A DNA stretch of 64,000 bases, taken from the NCBI GenBank assembly GCA_002507565.1, contig MOXJ01000002.1, positions 1 through 64,000 on the forward strand. Direction: 5' to 3'. How positions within the stretch are numbered: the stretch's first letter is position 1; each line of letters opens with the position of its first letter. The notes under the pieces were generated by a model. It was not told the DNA's origin. It ran no database searches and saw only the letters and a list, made by a program, of their open reading frames with translations. Positions 51,638 through 61,078 of the stretch are shown here, piece after piece. Source of the DNA: Candidatus Reconcilbacillus cellulovorans (GTDB lineage: Bacteria; Bacillota; Bacilli; Paenibacillales; Reconciliibacillaceae). Position numbers and translations under genes: made by a program.

Positions 51638-54600
51638 CTACTTGACGCGGATCGTGCCTGCGCCGAGCAGCTGTTCCACGGCGCGGAAAAGCTCCGGCGA
51701 AGGCCGGACGCGCAGCTTGTCGCCCAGCGCGACGGCGCGACGCGTTCGCTCGTAGTACAGCACGACCGGCAGAACGCCGGGATGTTCGCCGAGCAGCCGC
51801 CGAAGCTCGATCAAAAGCTCCGGACGTTCCCGGTCGGGAGCAAGACGGACGAACACGCGCTGGGGCGCGACGGGCCTTCCGGATGCGGCTTCACCGGAAA
51901 CGGCGACCGCGCTCGCCTGTCGGATTCGGCCGGAAAGGCGTTTCCGCACCGCCGCGGCCGCGCGCCGATCTTCCTCCTGCGTCAAAGAAAACAGTCGCTC
52001 GGCGATCAGCCGGACGGCGCCCTCGTCGTCAACCTCCAGCTTGGCAAGAACGATCCAGAGACTGCCCTTGGCGACGGCGTCGCCGTAACGTTCCCACACG
52101 TCGGGGAACAGGATGAGCTCCGCCTTCTCGGCGCGGTTTTCCAGTTCGGCGAACGCCATCAGCCGCCCTTTCCGCGTCGCCGTCGTTTTGACGGACGCGA
52201 TCATGCCGGCGGTCAACACCGTCTGCCCGTCCGGATATTCCGCCAGCCGGTGCAGCTCGTCGATCTCGAGCGCGCGCAGTTCCCTGCTCCAGGCGTCGAG
52301 CGGATGTCCGGACAAATAGAGCCCGAGCAGCTCCCGCTCCCATTCCAGCAGTTGTTCCGGCGTATACGGCCGCACGTCGGGCAACGGTTCGTCCCAGTTC
52401 GCCTCTTCTTGCAATCCGAATAAATGCAGCTGAAATTCGTCCCTTCCCTTGCGCCATCGGGCGGCCGCATCCATGACCGCGTCGAGCGCGGCGACGAGCT
52501 GCGCGCGGTGACCGCCGAGGCGGTCGAATGCGCCGGCCAGAATGAGCGACTCGATCACGCGCTTGTTGCAGACGCGCAAATCGACGCGACGGCAAAAGTC
52601 GGCGAGGCTGGCGAACGGCCGACGGCGTCGTTCGGCGACGATCGCCTCGATCGCTTGCAACCCGACGTTTTTGACGGCCGCCAGGCCGAATCGGACGGCT
52701 CCTCCGGCCCCGCCCGCGACCGAAACCTCCGTGCCTACGCGCCCGCCGCTTCCCGCCGCCCCCGCAACGCCGGGATGCTCTGCACGGTCGGATCCGAACG
52801 CCTCAACCTCGCCCGCCAAGGAATCGCCGTTTTGCCCGCGGGAAAAACCCGTACGGCCGGGCACCGGCGTAAAATGCGCTTCGCTCTCGTTGATGTCGGG
52901 CGGCAAGACCTCGATCCCCATCCTCCGGCACTCTTCGAGATATTCCGCCACCTTGCGCGGATGACCCGACACCGAGGCCAGCATCGCCGCCATGAACTGC
53001 ACCGGAAAATGCGCCTTCAGATACGCCGTCTGAAAAGCGACGACCGCGTAAGCGGCCGCGTGTGCGCGCGGAAAACCGTAATCCGCAAACCGGACGATCA
53101 TGTCGTAGACGCGATGGGCGTCTTCCGCCGCATACCCCCGGGCGCACGCTCCGCGGACGAACCGCTCGCGCTGCTCGTCGAGCACTTCCCGTTTTTTCTT
53201 GCTGACCGCCCGACGCAACAGATCCGCCTCGCCGAGTGAGAAACCCGCCATTTTCGACGCGATTTGCATGATCTGCTCCTGATAAATGATGATGCCGTAC
53301 GTATCGCGCAAAATCGGTTCGAGATCGGGATGCGGGTAACGGACCTGTTCCAGGCCGTGCTTGGCGCGAACATACTGCGGAATGAACTCCATCGGCCCCG
53401 GACGATACAGCGCCAGCACCGACACGATGTCCTCGAACCGGCTCGGCCGCATCTCGCGCAACACACGCCGCATGCCCGCCGATTCGAGCTGGAACACGCC
53501 GGTCGTCTCTCCGTCGGCCAGCATCGCGTACGTCGCAGGATCGTCCCGCTCCATCGCCTCCGCAAAACGCACCTCGACGCCGAGCTGTTCGCGGACCGTC
53601 CGCACCGTCCGTTCGATGATCGACAGGTTGCGCAGGCCGAGAAAGTCGATTTTCAACAGCCCTACGGATTCCACGTCTTCCATCGGATATTGCGTCAGCG
53701 GCGCCGTCTCCCCGCCCTGCTGCAAGGGAACGAGATCGGTCAAAGGCCCCGGTGAAATCACGACGCCGGCCGCGTGTGTGGAGACGTGCCGGGGAAACCC
53801 CTCCACTTTCATCGCAAGTTCCACCAGCCGCGCGGCCTCCGGTTCGGATTCCACCCACCGCCGCAAATCCGGCTGTTGCTCGAGCGCCGCGCGGATCGTC
53901 ATGCCGGGCCGGTTCGGAATGAGCCGCGCTGTCCGATCGACCGTCGCCGGCGACACGTCGATGACGCGGCCGACGTCGCGCACCGCCGCCCGTGCCGCCA
54001 TCGTTCCGAACGTCGCGATATGCGCGACGCGGTCGCGGCCGTATTTGTCCGCCACGTAACGGATGATCTCGTCGCGTCGCTCGTCGCTGAAATCGATGTC
54101 GATGTCCGGCATCGACACCCGCTCCGGGTTCAAAAACCGCTCGAACAACAGCCTGTGCCGGATCGGATCGACGTCCGTGATGCCGAGCGCGTAGGCGACG
54201 AGACTGCCCGCCGACGAACCGCGGCCGGGCCCGACCGCAATGCCGCGCTCGCGGGCAAACCGGACGAAATCCCAGACGATCAGGAAATAATCGGCGAACC
54301 CCATGCGCAAAATGACGTCGAGCTCGTACGCCAGGCGTTCCCGCACGCGGAAGCGGAATTGCTCGTCGCTCCATTCCGGCCGTTCCCCGTACCGCCGGAC
54401 GATGCCTTCCTCGCAGAGTCTCCGCAGATAATCGCCCGCCGACAGCCCGTCGGGAATCGGCTCGAACCGCGGCAACACCGGCCGGCCCAGTTCCAGCCGG
54501 AGATCGCACTGCTCCGCGATATGCACGGTATTTTCCACGGCGCCGGGCACACGGGCAAACAGCCGGATCATCTCCTCCGCGCTGCGAAAATAACGCCGGC

Positions 54601-55327
54601 CGTTGTCTTCCGCGTCGCTCCTTCCGTCATCGTCTACCGGTCGGCCGCGGGCGACGGCGCGCAATAGTTCGTGCAAAACCGCGTCTTCCCGGTCGAGGTA
54701 ATGCACGTCGTTCGTCGCGACGGGGGGGATGCCGGTCTCCGCGGCGAGCGCCGCCAATTCCGCGGTGACGCTCGCCTGAGCGGGAATGCCGTGATTTTGC
54801 AGCTCCAGGTAATAACGCTCCCCGAACAAATCGCGGTATTTCCGCGCGACGAACTTCGCCTCTTGCCGGTGGCCGCGCGCAAGAAGGGCGGGCACTTCCC
54901 CGCGCATGCAACCGCTCAGGCAGATCAGCCCTTCGCGATGATCGGCCAGTTCCTCGAACCGGACGTACGGCACGGCGTGATCCCCGCGCAGATGCGCGAT
55001 CGAACAGAGGCGCATCAGGTTGCGGTACCCCACAGCATCGCAGGCAAGCAACACCAGATGATAAAAAGCCAGCCCACCTCGCGCCTGCGCTTCGACAGGC
55101 CGGCCGTCCGCAGACGTGACGTTCATCTCGCAGCCGACGATCGGCTTGACGCCGCGTTCCCGGCAAGCCTTGTAAAACGCGATCGCGCCGTACATCGCCG
55201 CGTGATCGGTGAGCGCCAGGGCCGGACAGCCCCATTCCGCCGCGCGGTCGACAAGAGCGTCGATCCGCGCCGCTCCGTCCAGCAGACTGTATTCGCTGTG
55301 AACGTGAAGATGCACGAATCCCGCCAC
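51638..55327 (-). CDS. dnaE: DNA polymerase III alpha subunit DnaE
   Basis: The 1229-residue polymerase begins with a PHP domain ([15 protein letters not shown]) and has catalytic acids in [15 protein letters not shown] and [22 protein letters not shown]-terminal OB-fold region follows ([12 protein letters not shown]). The start GTG 55327 (MAGFVHLHV) lies after GGAGGGAAGG; the upstream ATG at 55354 precedes that site. A Gly/Ala-rich insert of about 40 residues (roughly 52696-52870) separates parts of the region before [10 protein letters not shown] and is not present in typical DnaE. Lagging-strand or general replication role by family. Confidence 0.95.
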   Translation of the reverse strand: MAGFVHLHVHSEYSLLDGAARIDALVDRAAEWGCPALALTDHAAMYGAIAFYKACRERGVKPIVGCEMNVTSADGRPVEAQARGGLAFYHLVLLACDAVGYRNLMRLCSIAHLRGDHAVPYVRFEELADHREGLICLSGCMRGEVPALLARGHRQEAKFVARKYRDLFGERYYLELQNHGIPAQASVTAELAALAAETGIPPVATNDVHYLDREDAVLHELLRAVARGRPVDDDGRSDAEDNGRRYFRSAEEMIRLFARVPGAVENTVHIAEQCDLRLELGRPVLPRFEPIPDGLSAGDYLRRLCEEGIVRRYGERPEWSDEQFRFRVRERLAYELDVILRMGFADYFLIVWDFVRFARERGIAVGPGRGSSAGSLVAYALGITDVDPIRHRLLFERFLNPERVSMPDIDIDFSDERRDEIIRYVADKYGRDRVAHIATFGTMAARAAVRDVGRVIDVSPATVDRTARLIPNRPGMTIRAALEQQPDLRRWVESEPEAARLVELAMKVEGFPRHVSTHAAGVVISPGPLTDLVPLQQGGETAPLTQYPMEDVESVGLLKIDFLGLRNLSIIERTVRTVREQLGVEVRFAEAMERDDPATYAMLADGETTGVFQLESAGMRRVLREMRPSRFEDIVSVLALYRPGPMEFIPQYVRAKHGLEQVRYPHPDLEPILRDTYGIIIYQEQIMQIASKMAGFSLGEADLLRRAVSKKKREVLDEQRERFVRGACARGYAAEDAHRVYDMIVRFADYGFPRAHAAAYAVVAFQTAYLKAHFPVQFMAAMLASVSGHPRKVAEYLEECRRMGIEVLPPDINESEAHFTPVPGRTGFSRGQNGDSLAGEVEAFGSDRAEHPGVAGAAGSGGRVGTEVSVAGGAGGAVRFGLAAVKNVGLQAIEAIVAERRRRPFASLADFCRRVDLRVCNKRVIESLILAGAFDRLGGHRAQLVAALDAVMDAAARWRKGRDEFQLHLFGLQEEANWDEPLPDVRPYTPEQLLEWERELLGLYLSGHPLDAWSRELRALEIDELHRLAEYPDGQTVLTAGMIASVKTTATRKGRLMAFAELENRAEKAELILFPDVWERYGDAVAKGSLWIVLAKLEVDDEGAVRLIAERLFSLTQEEDRRAAAAVRKRLSGRIRQASAVAVSGEAASGRPVAPQRVFVRLAPDRERPELLIELRRLLGEHPGVLPVVLYYERTRRAVALGDKLRVRPSPELFRAVEQLLGAGTIRVK

Positions 55328-55369
55328 TTCCGTCGACCTTCCCTCCGAACGCATGTTCTTGTCGATCTC

Positions 55370-55398
55370 ATTGTAGCATATCCGGCGAAAGTTGTCCC
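55370..55398 (-). promoter_or_regulatory. promoter of dnaE
   Basis: On the minus strand GGGACA (55393-55398) and TACAAT (55370-55375) are 17 bp apart, with TGC before the -10 making it an extended -10. It lies about 45 bp before the dnaE start. Confidence 0.5.
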
Positions 55399-55488
55399 AT
55401 ACACTGTGGCAGGAAAACCTTCGCCCGCAACGCCCCCGACGAGACCGGGGCATTCGGCGGGCGATGCCGGGGAGGCGCGGTACGATCG

Positions 55489-55818
55489 ATGGAAACCTTG
55501 CTCACGATGTCGCGCAATTTTTTCGTCGCGTTCGGCATGGTCGTCGGCGCTTCGCTTCTTTCGGGCCTCTGGGCGATGCTGCTTCTGAAACCGCCCGCGC
55601 CGGCCATCCTGGAAACGGCGCGAAACGTCAAGGTGTGGGCGCTCGTCGCCGCCGTCGGCGGCACGATCGACCCGATCCGGACGATCGAATTCAACCTTTC
55701 CGAAGGCATGATTCCGTCGGCGATCCGGCAAATGCTCTGCATCGCGGCGGCGTTCGCAGGGGCGCACGCCGGTACGGAGCTGATGAACTGGATCGGCGAG
55801 GAGGGAGCGCACCGGTGA
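55489..55818 (+). CDS. ytrH: sporulation membrane protein YtrH
   Basis: This 109-residue protein has three hydrophobic segments and the YtrH-like stretches [20 protein letters not shown] and [14 protein letters not shown]. In Bacillus YtrH is made in the mother cell and is needed for efficient sporulation. ATG 55489 is used here; ATG 55507 is possible. It overlaps ytrI. Confidence 0.85.
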   Translation: METLLTMSRNFFVAFGMVVGASLLSGLWAMLLLKPPAPAILETARNVKVWALVAAVGGTIDPIRTIEFNLSEGMIPSAIRQMLCIAAAFAGAHAGTELMNWIGEEGAHR

Positions 55819-56309
55819 GAGTACCGGCGTTCGACCGGATCTGGTTGCAGGGGCTCGGACTGTTCCTGCTCGGAACCGTCACGGGAGCGGTCGCGCTGAT
55901 GATCGTCCATCAGGCGAACTACAGCGTTCTGGCGACGGAAAACACCCGGCTCGCGGGGGAAAACCGCCGGCTCACCGAAGAGCTCGAAGACATGAAAAAC
56001 CAGGCTTCCCGCCACTCCGTCATCGCCAGCGTACTCGCCCACGTCGAGACGCGGGACGGCTCCCCGCTCGGCGAACTGGTGCGGACCGAACTGAAACGAC
56101 AAATCGAAAACGAGCTCAAGGTGTACAGGGGTAAACCGGTTCAGCTTCTGACCGACCCGCGGTATTTCGACTTCGAAATCGTCCGGCGGCTTCTGAGCAA
56201 GCCGTTCCGCGTCGGACAGGGAGAATACGCCGTCGAGCTGCGGGCCGTTTTCTTGGTCCGCTCCGACCTGCACGTGTGGGTGCGCGCGGCTCCGTCGTCC
56301 CCTCCCTGA
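55815..56309 (+). CDS. ytrI: sporulation membrane protein YtrI
   Basis: The 164-residue product has one N-terminal membrane helix (GLGLFLLGTVTGAVALMIV), a coiled coil (ENTRLAGENRRLTEELED) and a C-terminal alpha/beta domain. Position directly after ytrH, with a GTGA overlap, and topology identify it as YtrI. GGAGGGAGCG precedes the GTG start. Confidence 0.85.
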   Translation: MRVPAFDRIWLQGLGLFLLGTVTGAVALMIVHQANYSVLATENTRLAGENRRLTEELEDMKNQASRHSVIASVLAHVETRDGSPLGELVRTELKRQIENELKVYRGKPVQLLTDPRYFDFEIVRRLLSKPFRVGQGEYAVELRAVFLVRSDLHVWVRAAPSSPP

Positions 56310-56390
56310 AGCGCCAAACACCTGGCCCCGGCGTGTTTCGGCGGGCAGGCGCGGCGGCCCGCCCCTCGGTACAACGCCGCTTTTACCGCT

Positions 56391-57728
56391 TTACACCGAG
56401 GCGGAGTCGATCATCTGTACGGACAGCACGGCCTTGGCGGCCAAATTTCCCTGGCAATAAATCTCTACGTCCGCCTTGCCGACCTTGCGGCTCATTTCGA
56501 GAATGCGCGGTTTGACGACGATCTCGCTGTCGATCTGAAGCGGCCGCAAAAAATAGCTGCTGATCGTCTCCAGCACGAGGTCGCCGCGCTTGTACAATCG
56601 AACGGCGCCGTAAGCCGCCTGCACCATCAGCGTCGTCAGCACTCCTTCCGATGCGGTACCGAACCGGTTCGTCATTTGCGGCGTCACGCGCCCGCGGTAT
56701 TGCAGCCTTCCTTCTTCATCGCGTTCCTCCTCGAAACCGGCCATCATCTCGTCTTCGAACGTTTCGCCGATCTGCGGCTGTTTCTGGACGGACTGCAGGG
56801 CGCGGAGCACGTCCTGGCGGCTGATGACGGCGAGCAGTTTGCCCCTGGCGTCGACGACGGGCAACAGCTCGATGCCTTCCCACACCATCAGGTGCGCCGC
56901 CGCCGCCACGGACGTCTGCGGCGTCACGGTCAGCGGGTTGCGCGTCATCCATTTTTCGATCGGTTGATCAGGCGAAGCATGGAGCACATCGCGCGCCGTC
57001 ACCATGCCGACGACGCGGTTGGCGTCGTCGACCACCGGAAAACGGCTGTGTTCGGTCTCCTCCAGAAGCCGCTGCCAGTCGCGGACGGTCTGGCCCGTCC
57101 GAAGCGCGATCGGGCGCGGCTCAGGCGGCAACAAATCTTCGACCAACATAATTTTTTTCTTGATCAGCCGGTCATAAATCGCCCGATTGATCAGCGACGC
57201 GACGGCGAATGTATCGTAGGCGGATGAAATGATCGGAAGATCAAGGCGATCCGCCATTTTCCGGATGTCCGGCGTCGTGCCGAACCCGCCGGTGATCAGG
57301 ACGCCCGCGCCGAGCTCGAGCGCCTTCGCGTGCGCGTCCACGCGGTTGCCGACGATGAGCAATGATCCCGGCGAAATGTAACGGACCATCGCTTCCAGCT
57401 CCATCGCGCCGATGACGAACTTGCTCAGCGTTTTGGCAAGTCCTCCCGATCCGCCGAGCACCTCGCCGTCGACGATGTTGAGCACTTCCGCGAACGTCAG
57501 CTTGTCGATATTGGCGCGGCGATTATCGACCCGCACCGTCCCGACGCGCTCGCGCGTGCTGACAAGCCCGGCTTCTTCCGCCTCCTTGATCGCACGATAA
57601 GCCGTCCCCTCGCTGACGCCCATCGTCTTGGCGATCTTGCGCACCGAAATGCGCGTCCCGACCGCCATCGCCTCGATATGCCGCAAAATGCGCTCGTACT
57701 TGGTTTCCGCGTTGTCCGTGCGGTCCAA
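56391..57728 (-). CDS. ytoI: YtoI-like regulator: HTH, DRTGG, CBS pair and hotdog domain
   Basis: The product of about 445 residues has an N-terminal winged helix (ISVRKIAKTMGVSEGTAYRAIK), a DRTGG domain, two CBS domains (FPVVDDANRVVGMVTARDVL, LLPVVDARGKLLAVISRQDVL) and a C-terminal 4HBT-like domain. This exact order matches B. subtilis YtoI, which lies beside ytrI there too. TTG 57728 follows AAGGGTGATC. It probably senses a nucleotide or acyl-CoA; its target is unknown. Confidence 0.85.
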   Translation of the reverse strand: MDRTDNAETKYERILRHIEAMAVGTRISVRKIAKTMGVSEGTAYRAIKEAEEAGLVSTRERVGTVRVDNRRANIDKLTFAEVLNIVDGEVLGGSGGLAKTLSKFVIGAMELEAMVRYISPGSLLIVGNRVDAHAKALELGAGVLITGGFGTTPDIRKMADRLDLPIISSAYDTFAVASLINRAIYDRLIKKKIMLVEDLLPPEPRPIALRTGQTVRDWQRLLEETEHSRFPVVDDANRVVGMVTARDVLHASPDQPIEKWMTRNPLTVTPQTSVAAAAHLMVWEGIELLPVVDARGKLLAVISRQDVLRALQSVQKQPQIGETFEDEMMAGFEEERDEEGRLQYRGRVTPQMTNRFGTASEGVLTTLMVQAAYGAVRLYKRGDLVLETISSYFLRPLQIDSEIVVKPRILEMSRKVGKADVEIYCQGNLAAKAVLSVQMIDSASV

Positions 57729-57801
57729 GCCGATCACCCTTCTGCTATTTTCTTCAAATATACCGGAACCTATGTCCGGACGCAAGTTCACCAAAGCAAA
57801 A

Positions 57802-57828
57802 CCCCCGAAACCGGCGGGATTTCGGGGG
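57802..57828 (-). terminator. terminator of glnA
   Basis: CCCCCGAAA at 57802-57810 pairs with TTTCGGGGG at 57820-57828 over a nine-base loop. Read leftward it is followed by TTTTGCTTT. It lies 60 bp after the glnA stop and before ytoI. Confidence 0.85.
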
Positions 57829-57887
57829 TACGCATGAATCGGCCGCATGAGTCGACGCATACGGCCGACGGCTCTTGCACGAAAACC

Positions 57888-59312
57888 TCAGCAATCGAAA
57901 TACAGATGATATTCGTACGGATGAATGCGGATGTTGACCGCCCGCGCTTCCGCGCGCTTGAAGTCGATGTAGTTGCGCAGGAAATCTTCTGAGAACACGC
58001 CGCCTTCCGTTAAAAACTCATGATCGGCCTCCAGCGCGTCGAGCGCCTCATCGAGGCTGCCGGGGACGCTGCGGATTTCCGCCTTCTCGGCCTCGGACAA
58101 CTCGTAAATGTTCTTGTCGATCGGACCATAGCCGAGCGCACGCGGGTCGAGCTTCTTGCGGATGCCGTCCAGCCCCGCGAGCAGCATCGCGGCGAACGCC
58201 AGATACGGGTTGCACGTCGAGTCCGGCGTGCGGAATTCAATACGGGCGCTCTTCGGCGTCACCGCGCCGATCGGGATTCGGATCGCCGCGGAACGGTTGC
58301 CTTTCGAGAACACGAGGTTGACCGGCGCCTCATAGCCCGGCACGAGCCGCTTGAACGAGTTCGTGCTCGGGTTCGTGATCGCGATCAGCGCCGGCGCGTG
58401 GTACAGAATGCCCGCGATATAGTTCATCGCCAGCTCGCTCAGCCCGGCGTAGCCGTTTTTGTCGTAGAACAGCGGCGTATCGCCGTCGAACAGCGACTGG
58501 TGCGTGTGCATCCCGCTGCCGTTGTCGCCGAACAGCGGCTTCGGCATGAACGTCGCCACCTTGCCGTGCTTGCGCGCGACGTTATGGATAATGTATTTGT
58601 ATTTCATCAGGTTGTCCGCCGTTTTGGTCAGCGTGTCGAACCGGAAATTGATCTCGCCCTGACCGGCGGTCGCCACTTCGTGATGGTGCCGTTCGACGCG
58701 CAAGCCGGTGTCCATCAGCAACTGACAAATTTCCGAACGGATGTCCTGCTGCGTATCCGTCGGCGGCACAGGCACGTATCCCGCCTTCTGCTTCACTTTG
58801 AAACCGAGGTTGCCGCCTTCTTCTTTCCGCCCCGTATTCCAGAACGCTTCCACCGAATCGACTTCGAAAAAGGAACGGTTGACGTCCGTCGCGTAACGCA
58901 CGTCGTCGAAAATGAAAAACTCCGACTCCGGCGCAAAATAAGCAGCCGTACCGATGCCGGACTTGCGCAGGTATTCTTCCGCCTTTTGCGCGATAGAACG
59001 CGGGTCCCGATCGTAGCGCTCGCCTTCCGGCGTATAAATGTTACACATCACGTTCAGCGTCGGCCGTGCGGCGAACGGGTCGATATAATACGACTCCGGA
59101 TCGGGAATCAGCACCATATCGGATTCCTCGATTCCGCGAAAGCCGGCGATCGACGAGCCGTCGAAGGCGATGCCGTTCGTGAACGTCTTCTCGTCTACCT
59201 CGCACGCCGGCACCGTGATGTGCTGCGCGCGGCCGGGCAGGTCGACGAACCGGAAGTCGACCCATTCGATGTTCCGCTCGCGGATGAGCTTCAGCAAATG
59301 TTCACCGGACAT
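57888..59312 (-). CDS. glnA: type I glutamine synthetase
   Basis: The 474-residue enzyme has the GSI motifs FDGSSIAGF, GHxE-type metal region around VERHHHEVATAGQGEINF, the ATP site KPLFGDNGSGMHTHQS and NPSTNSFKRLVPGYEAP. Its length and the NIYEL segment resemble the longer GSI-beta group, which is unusual since Bacillus GlnA is the shorter GSI-alpha. The ATG follows GGGAGGAG. It makes glutamine from glutamate and ammonia. Confidence 0.95.
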   Translation of the reverse strand: MSGEHLLKLIRERNIEWVDFRFVDLPGRAQHITVPACEVDEKTFTNGIAFDGSSIAGFRGIEESDMVLIPDPESYYIDPFAARPTLNVMCNIYTPEGERYDRDPRSIAQKAEEYLRKSGIGTAAYFAPESEFFIFDDVRYATDVNRSFFEVDSVEAFWNTGRKEEGGNLGFKVKQKAGYVPVPPTDTQQDIRSEICQLLMDTGLRVERHHHEVATAGQGEINFRFDTLTKTADNLMKYKYIIHNVARKHGKVATFMPKPLFGDNGSGMHTHQSLFDGDTPLFYDKNGYAGLSELAMNYIAGILYHAPALIAITNPSTNSFKRLVPGYEAPVNLVFSKGNRSAAIRIPIGAVTPKSARIEFRTPDSTCNPYLAFAAMLLAGLDGIRKKLDPRALGYGPIDKNIYELSEAEKAEIRSVPGSLDEALDALEADHEFLTEGGVFSEDFLRNYIDFKRAEARAVNIRIHPYEYHLYFDC

Positions 59313-59363
59313 GACGTTTCTCCTCCCGTTTTTCCGAACGATCGCATCCTTGTGGTCGGATAT

Positions 59364-59380
59364 CGTTCAACTTTTGAACG
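59364..59380. promoter_or_regulatory. perfect palindrome in the glnA leader
   Basis: CGTTCAA (59364-59370) and TTGAACG (59374-59380) form a perfect 7-bp inverted repeat with a 3-bp centre, located about 10-25 bp after the predicted glnA transcription start. It is a good candidate operator for a dimeric repressor. It does not match the GlnR/TnrA site TGTNAN7TNACA. Confidence 0.5.
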
Positions 59381-59394
59381 CAATCATGGTCTTC

Positions 59395-59423
59395 ATTATA
59401 AACGCCGTTTTTTTCGTCGTCAA
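59395..59423 (-). promoter_or_regulatory. sigma-A promoter of glnA
   Basis: On the minus strand TTGACG (59418-59423) and TATAAT (59395-59400) are separated by 17 bp, one mismatch from consensus. It would start transcription about 75 bp before the glnA ATG. Confidence 0.8.
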
Positions 59424-59428
59424 TACTT

Positions 59429-59459
59429 ATGTCAGGTATTTTTGATCGCTATGTCAGGT
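59429..59459. repeat. direct repeats upstream of the glnA promoter
   Basis: ATGTCAGGT occurs at 59429-59437 and 59451-59459, 22 bp apart (two helical turns), immediately upstream of the -35 element. The spacing suggests binding of a regulator on one face of the helix. Identity of the regulator is unknown. Confidence 0.5.
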
Positions 59460-59523
59460 TTTCGCTCACATGATCGTCATATTTTATTTCGCAATCAAAC
59501 TAAAAAATGCAAAAAATAAACAA

Positions 59524-59541
59524 CCCCCGAATTCTCGGGGG
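59524..59541 (-). terminator. terminator of aroF
   Basis: CCCCCGA (59524-59530) and TCGGGGG (59535-59541) form a hairpin. Read leftward it is followed by TTGTTTATTTTTT. It ends the aroF transcript about 70 bp after the stop. Confidence 0.85.
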
Positions 59542-59610
59542 CCGTCCGCACCTGCGTGAACGCTGGCGAATCGCCGTCGGCAACGGCTGACTACACGCCG
59601 CGATTCGGCA

Positions 59611-60660
59611 TCAACCTGCAGGCACCGCGCTGCTTTTCGGCGTCGAAAACGTTTTGCCGCATAGAGGCGCGAGTTTTTCCAGTTCTCTCAGCAACTCGGC
59701 GAACTGGTCGGGATAAAGCGACTGCACGCCGTCGCCGGTCATCGAATGGTCGGGATCGTAATGCATCTCGATGATGAGACCGTCTGCGCCCGCCGCCACC
59801 GACGCTTTCGCCATCGGCGCAACGAGCTCCCGCCGTCCCGTGCCGTGGCTCGGATCGCTGATGACCGGCAAATGGCTGAGCGTCTTGAGCGACGGAATGG
59901 CCGCCAGATCGAGCGTGTTCCGCGTATACGGTTCGAACGTCCGGATGCCTCGCTCACACAGTATGACATTCGGATTGCCGCCCGCCAAAATATATTCGGC
60001 CGCACATAGAAATTCCTCATACGTCGCGGCGAAACCGCGCTTGAGCAGCACGGGTTTGTCGGTTTGTCCGAGCTTGCGCAGAAGGTCGAAATTTTGCATG
60101 TTGCGCGTGCCGACCTGCAAAATATCGGCGTACTGCGCACAAATGTCCACGTACTCCGGCGTCATGACTTCGGTCACCGTCAGCAGCCCGTATTTGCGGG
60201 CCGCCTCGGCCATCATCTCGAGCCCCTCGACGCCGATGCCCTGGAAGCTGTACGGGCCGGTCCGCGGTTTGAACGCCCCGCCGCGCAGTACCTGTCCGCC
60301 GGCTTCCTTGACGAGCCGAGCAATCCGATCAATCTGCTCGGGCGACTCGACGGCACACGGCCCGCCCATGACGACGAGTTCGTCGCCGCCGATGCGGACT
60401 CCCCGGATGTCGATGACGGTGTTTTCCGGATGGAATTCGCGGCTGGCCAGTTTGTACGGCTTCGAGACGCGAATGACGTTTTCGACGTCTTTCATCTGGC
60501 GCAGTTGTTCCATGAGCACCGGCTCGAATTTGCCGATAATGCCGATGACGATGCGGTCGACGCCGCGAGAAATGTGGGCTTTGACACCGAACTTCTCGAT
60601 ATGCTGGACAATCTCCTGAAGGCGCTCCTCGGAAATGCCGGCGGATGTAATGGCGATCAT
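59611..60660 (-). CDS. aroF: 3-deoxy-7-phosphoheptulonate synthase
   Basis: The 349-residue DAHP synthase of the Bacillus/Thermotoga type has an N-terminal ACT-like regulatory domain (about residues 1-85) and a catalytic barrel with GGPCAVESPEQI, LRGGAFKPRTGPYSFQG, LLKRGFAAT and SDPSHGTGRRE. It commits PEP and erythrose 4-phosphate to aromatic synthesis. ATG 60660 follows GGGAG by ten bases; the GTG three codons earlier is too close. Confidence 0.95.
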   Translation of the reverse strand: MIAITSAGISEERLQEIVQHIEKFGVKAHISRGVDRIVIGIIGKFEPVLMEQLRQMKDVENVIRVSKPYKLASREFHPENTVIDIRGVRIGGDELVVMGGPCAVESPEQIDRIARLVKEAGGQVLRGGAFKPRTGPYSFQGIGVEGLEMMAEAARKYGLLTVTEVMTPEYVDICAQYADILQVGTRNMQNFDLLRKLGQTDKPVLLKRGFAATYEEFLCAAEYILAGGNPNVILCERGIRTFEPYTRNTLDLAAIPSLKTLSHLPVISDPSHGTGRRELVAPMAKASVAAGADGLIIEMHYDPDHSMTGDGVQSLYPDQFAELLRELEKLAPLCGKTFSTPKSSAVPAG

Positions 60661-60700
60661 GGCGGTCACGCTCCCGTCGCTGGAAGTTCTTTCGCGCTTA

Positions 60701-60731
60701 AACGCTTATACGCTTCAACGCTTATACGCTT
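60701..60731. repeat. exact tandem 15-bp repeat in the aroF leader
   Basis: AACGCTTATACGCTT occurs at 60701-60715 and again at 60717-60731, period 16 bp, between the promoter and the aroF start. A partial third unit (CGCTTA) precedes it. The position in the 5' leader suggests a regulator site, though slipped-strand duplication is equally possible. Confidence 0.6.
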
Positions 60732-60746
60732 TTAAGTGATGAAGCA

Positions 60747-60776
60747 AATATACTATAGAACAGGGTATCCCGTCAA
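60747..60776 (-). promoter_or_regulatory. promoter of aroF
   Basis: On the minus strand TTGACG (60771-60776) and TATATT (60747-60752) are 18 bp apart. It overlaps the end of the truncated Rpn gene and gives a leader of about 80 bases before the aroF ATG. Confidence 0.6.
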
Positions 60777-61066
60777 GTCTTCGCGTTCAAAGTTTCATCA
60801 CGCACCGGCTCCCGCTCCTCCAGCCGAAGCGACTCCACATGCACGACGATGACACCGTCTTCTCCCTTGAGCTTCGTTTCGACGAGCAGGTCGACGTAGC
60901 GCACGTCGCCGCCCGCGACGTCGGTCAACAGCTCCTGGCGCAGGAACGAAAGGTGGGAGAAGTCGATATGGCGCGCGGCGTCGGGAAAAAACAAGGTCAT
61001 GAAGTCTTCAAAGAACGTCGAAATAAGCTGTTTGAACAGCCGGTCGTGGGGGATAAGCCGCGACAT
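60773..61066 (-). pseudogene. truncated Rpn-family nuclease (N-terminal part)
   Basis: The 97 residues begin HDRLFKQLISTFFEDFMTLFFP and include RYVDLLVETKLK and VVHVES, which match the N-terminal PD-(D/E)XK part of Rpn/YhgA nucleases. Similarity stops at the E-x-Q catalytic strand (HVES then LRLEEREP), and a stop follows. The C-terminal two thirds are missing, so it is a remnant. Confidence 0.7.
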
Positions 61067-61078
61067 GCGCTCAGCCCT

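Noticed and set aside
59441-59470. TGTCAGGTTTTCGCTCACA as a GlnR/TnrA box
   Set aside because: Half-sites TGTCA and TCACA are separated by nine bases, not the seven of the known site.
58020-59519. 499-residue rightward frame opposite glnA
   Set aside because: It is antisense to an obvious glutamine synthetase and lacks any recognisable domain or start signal.
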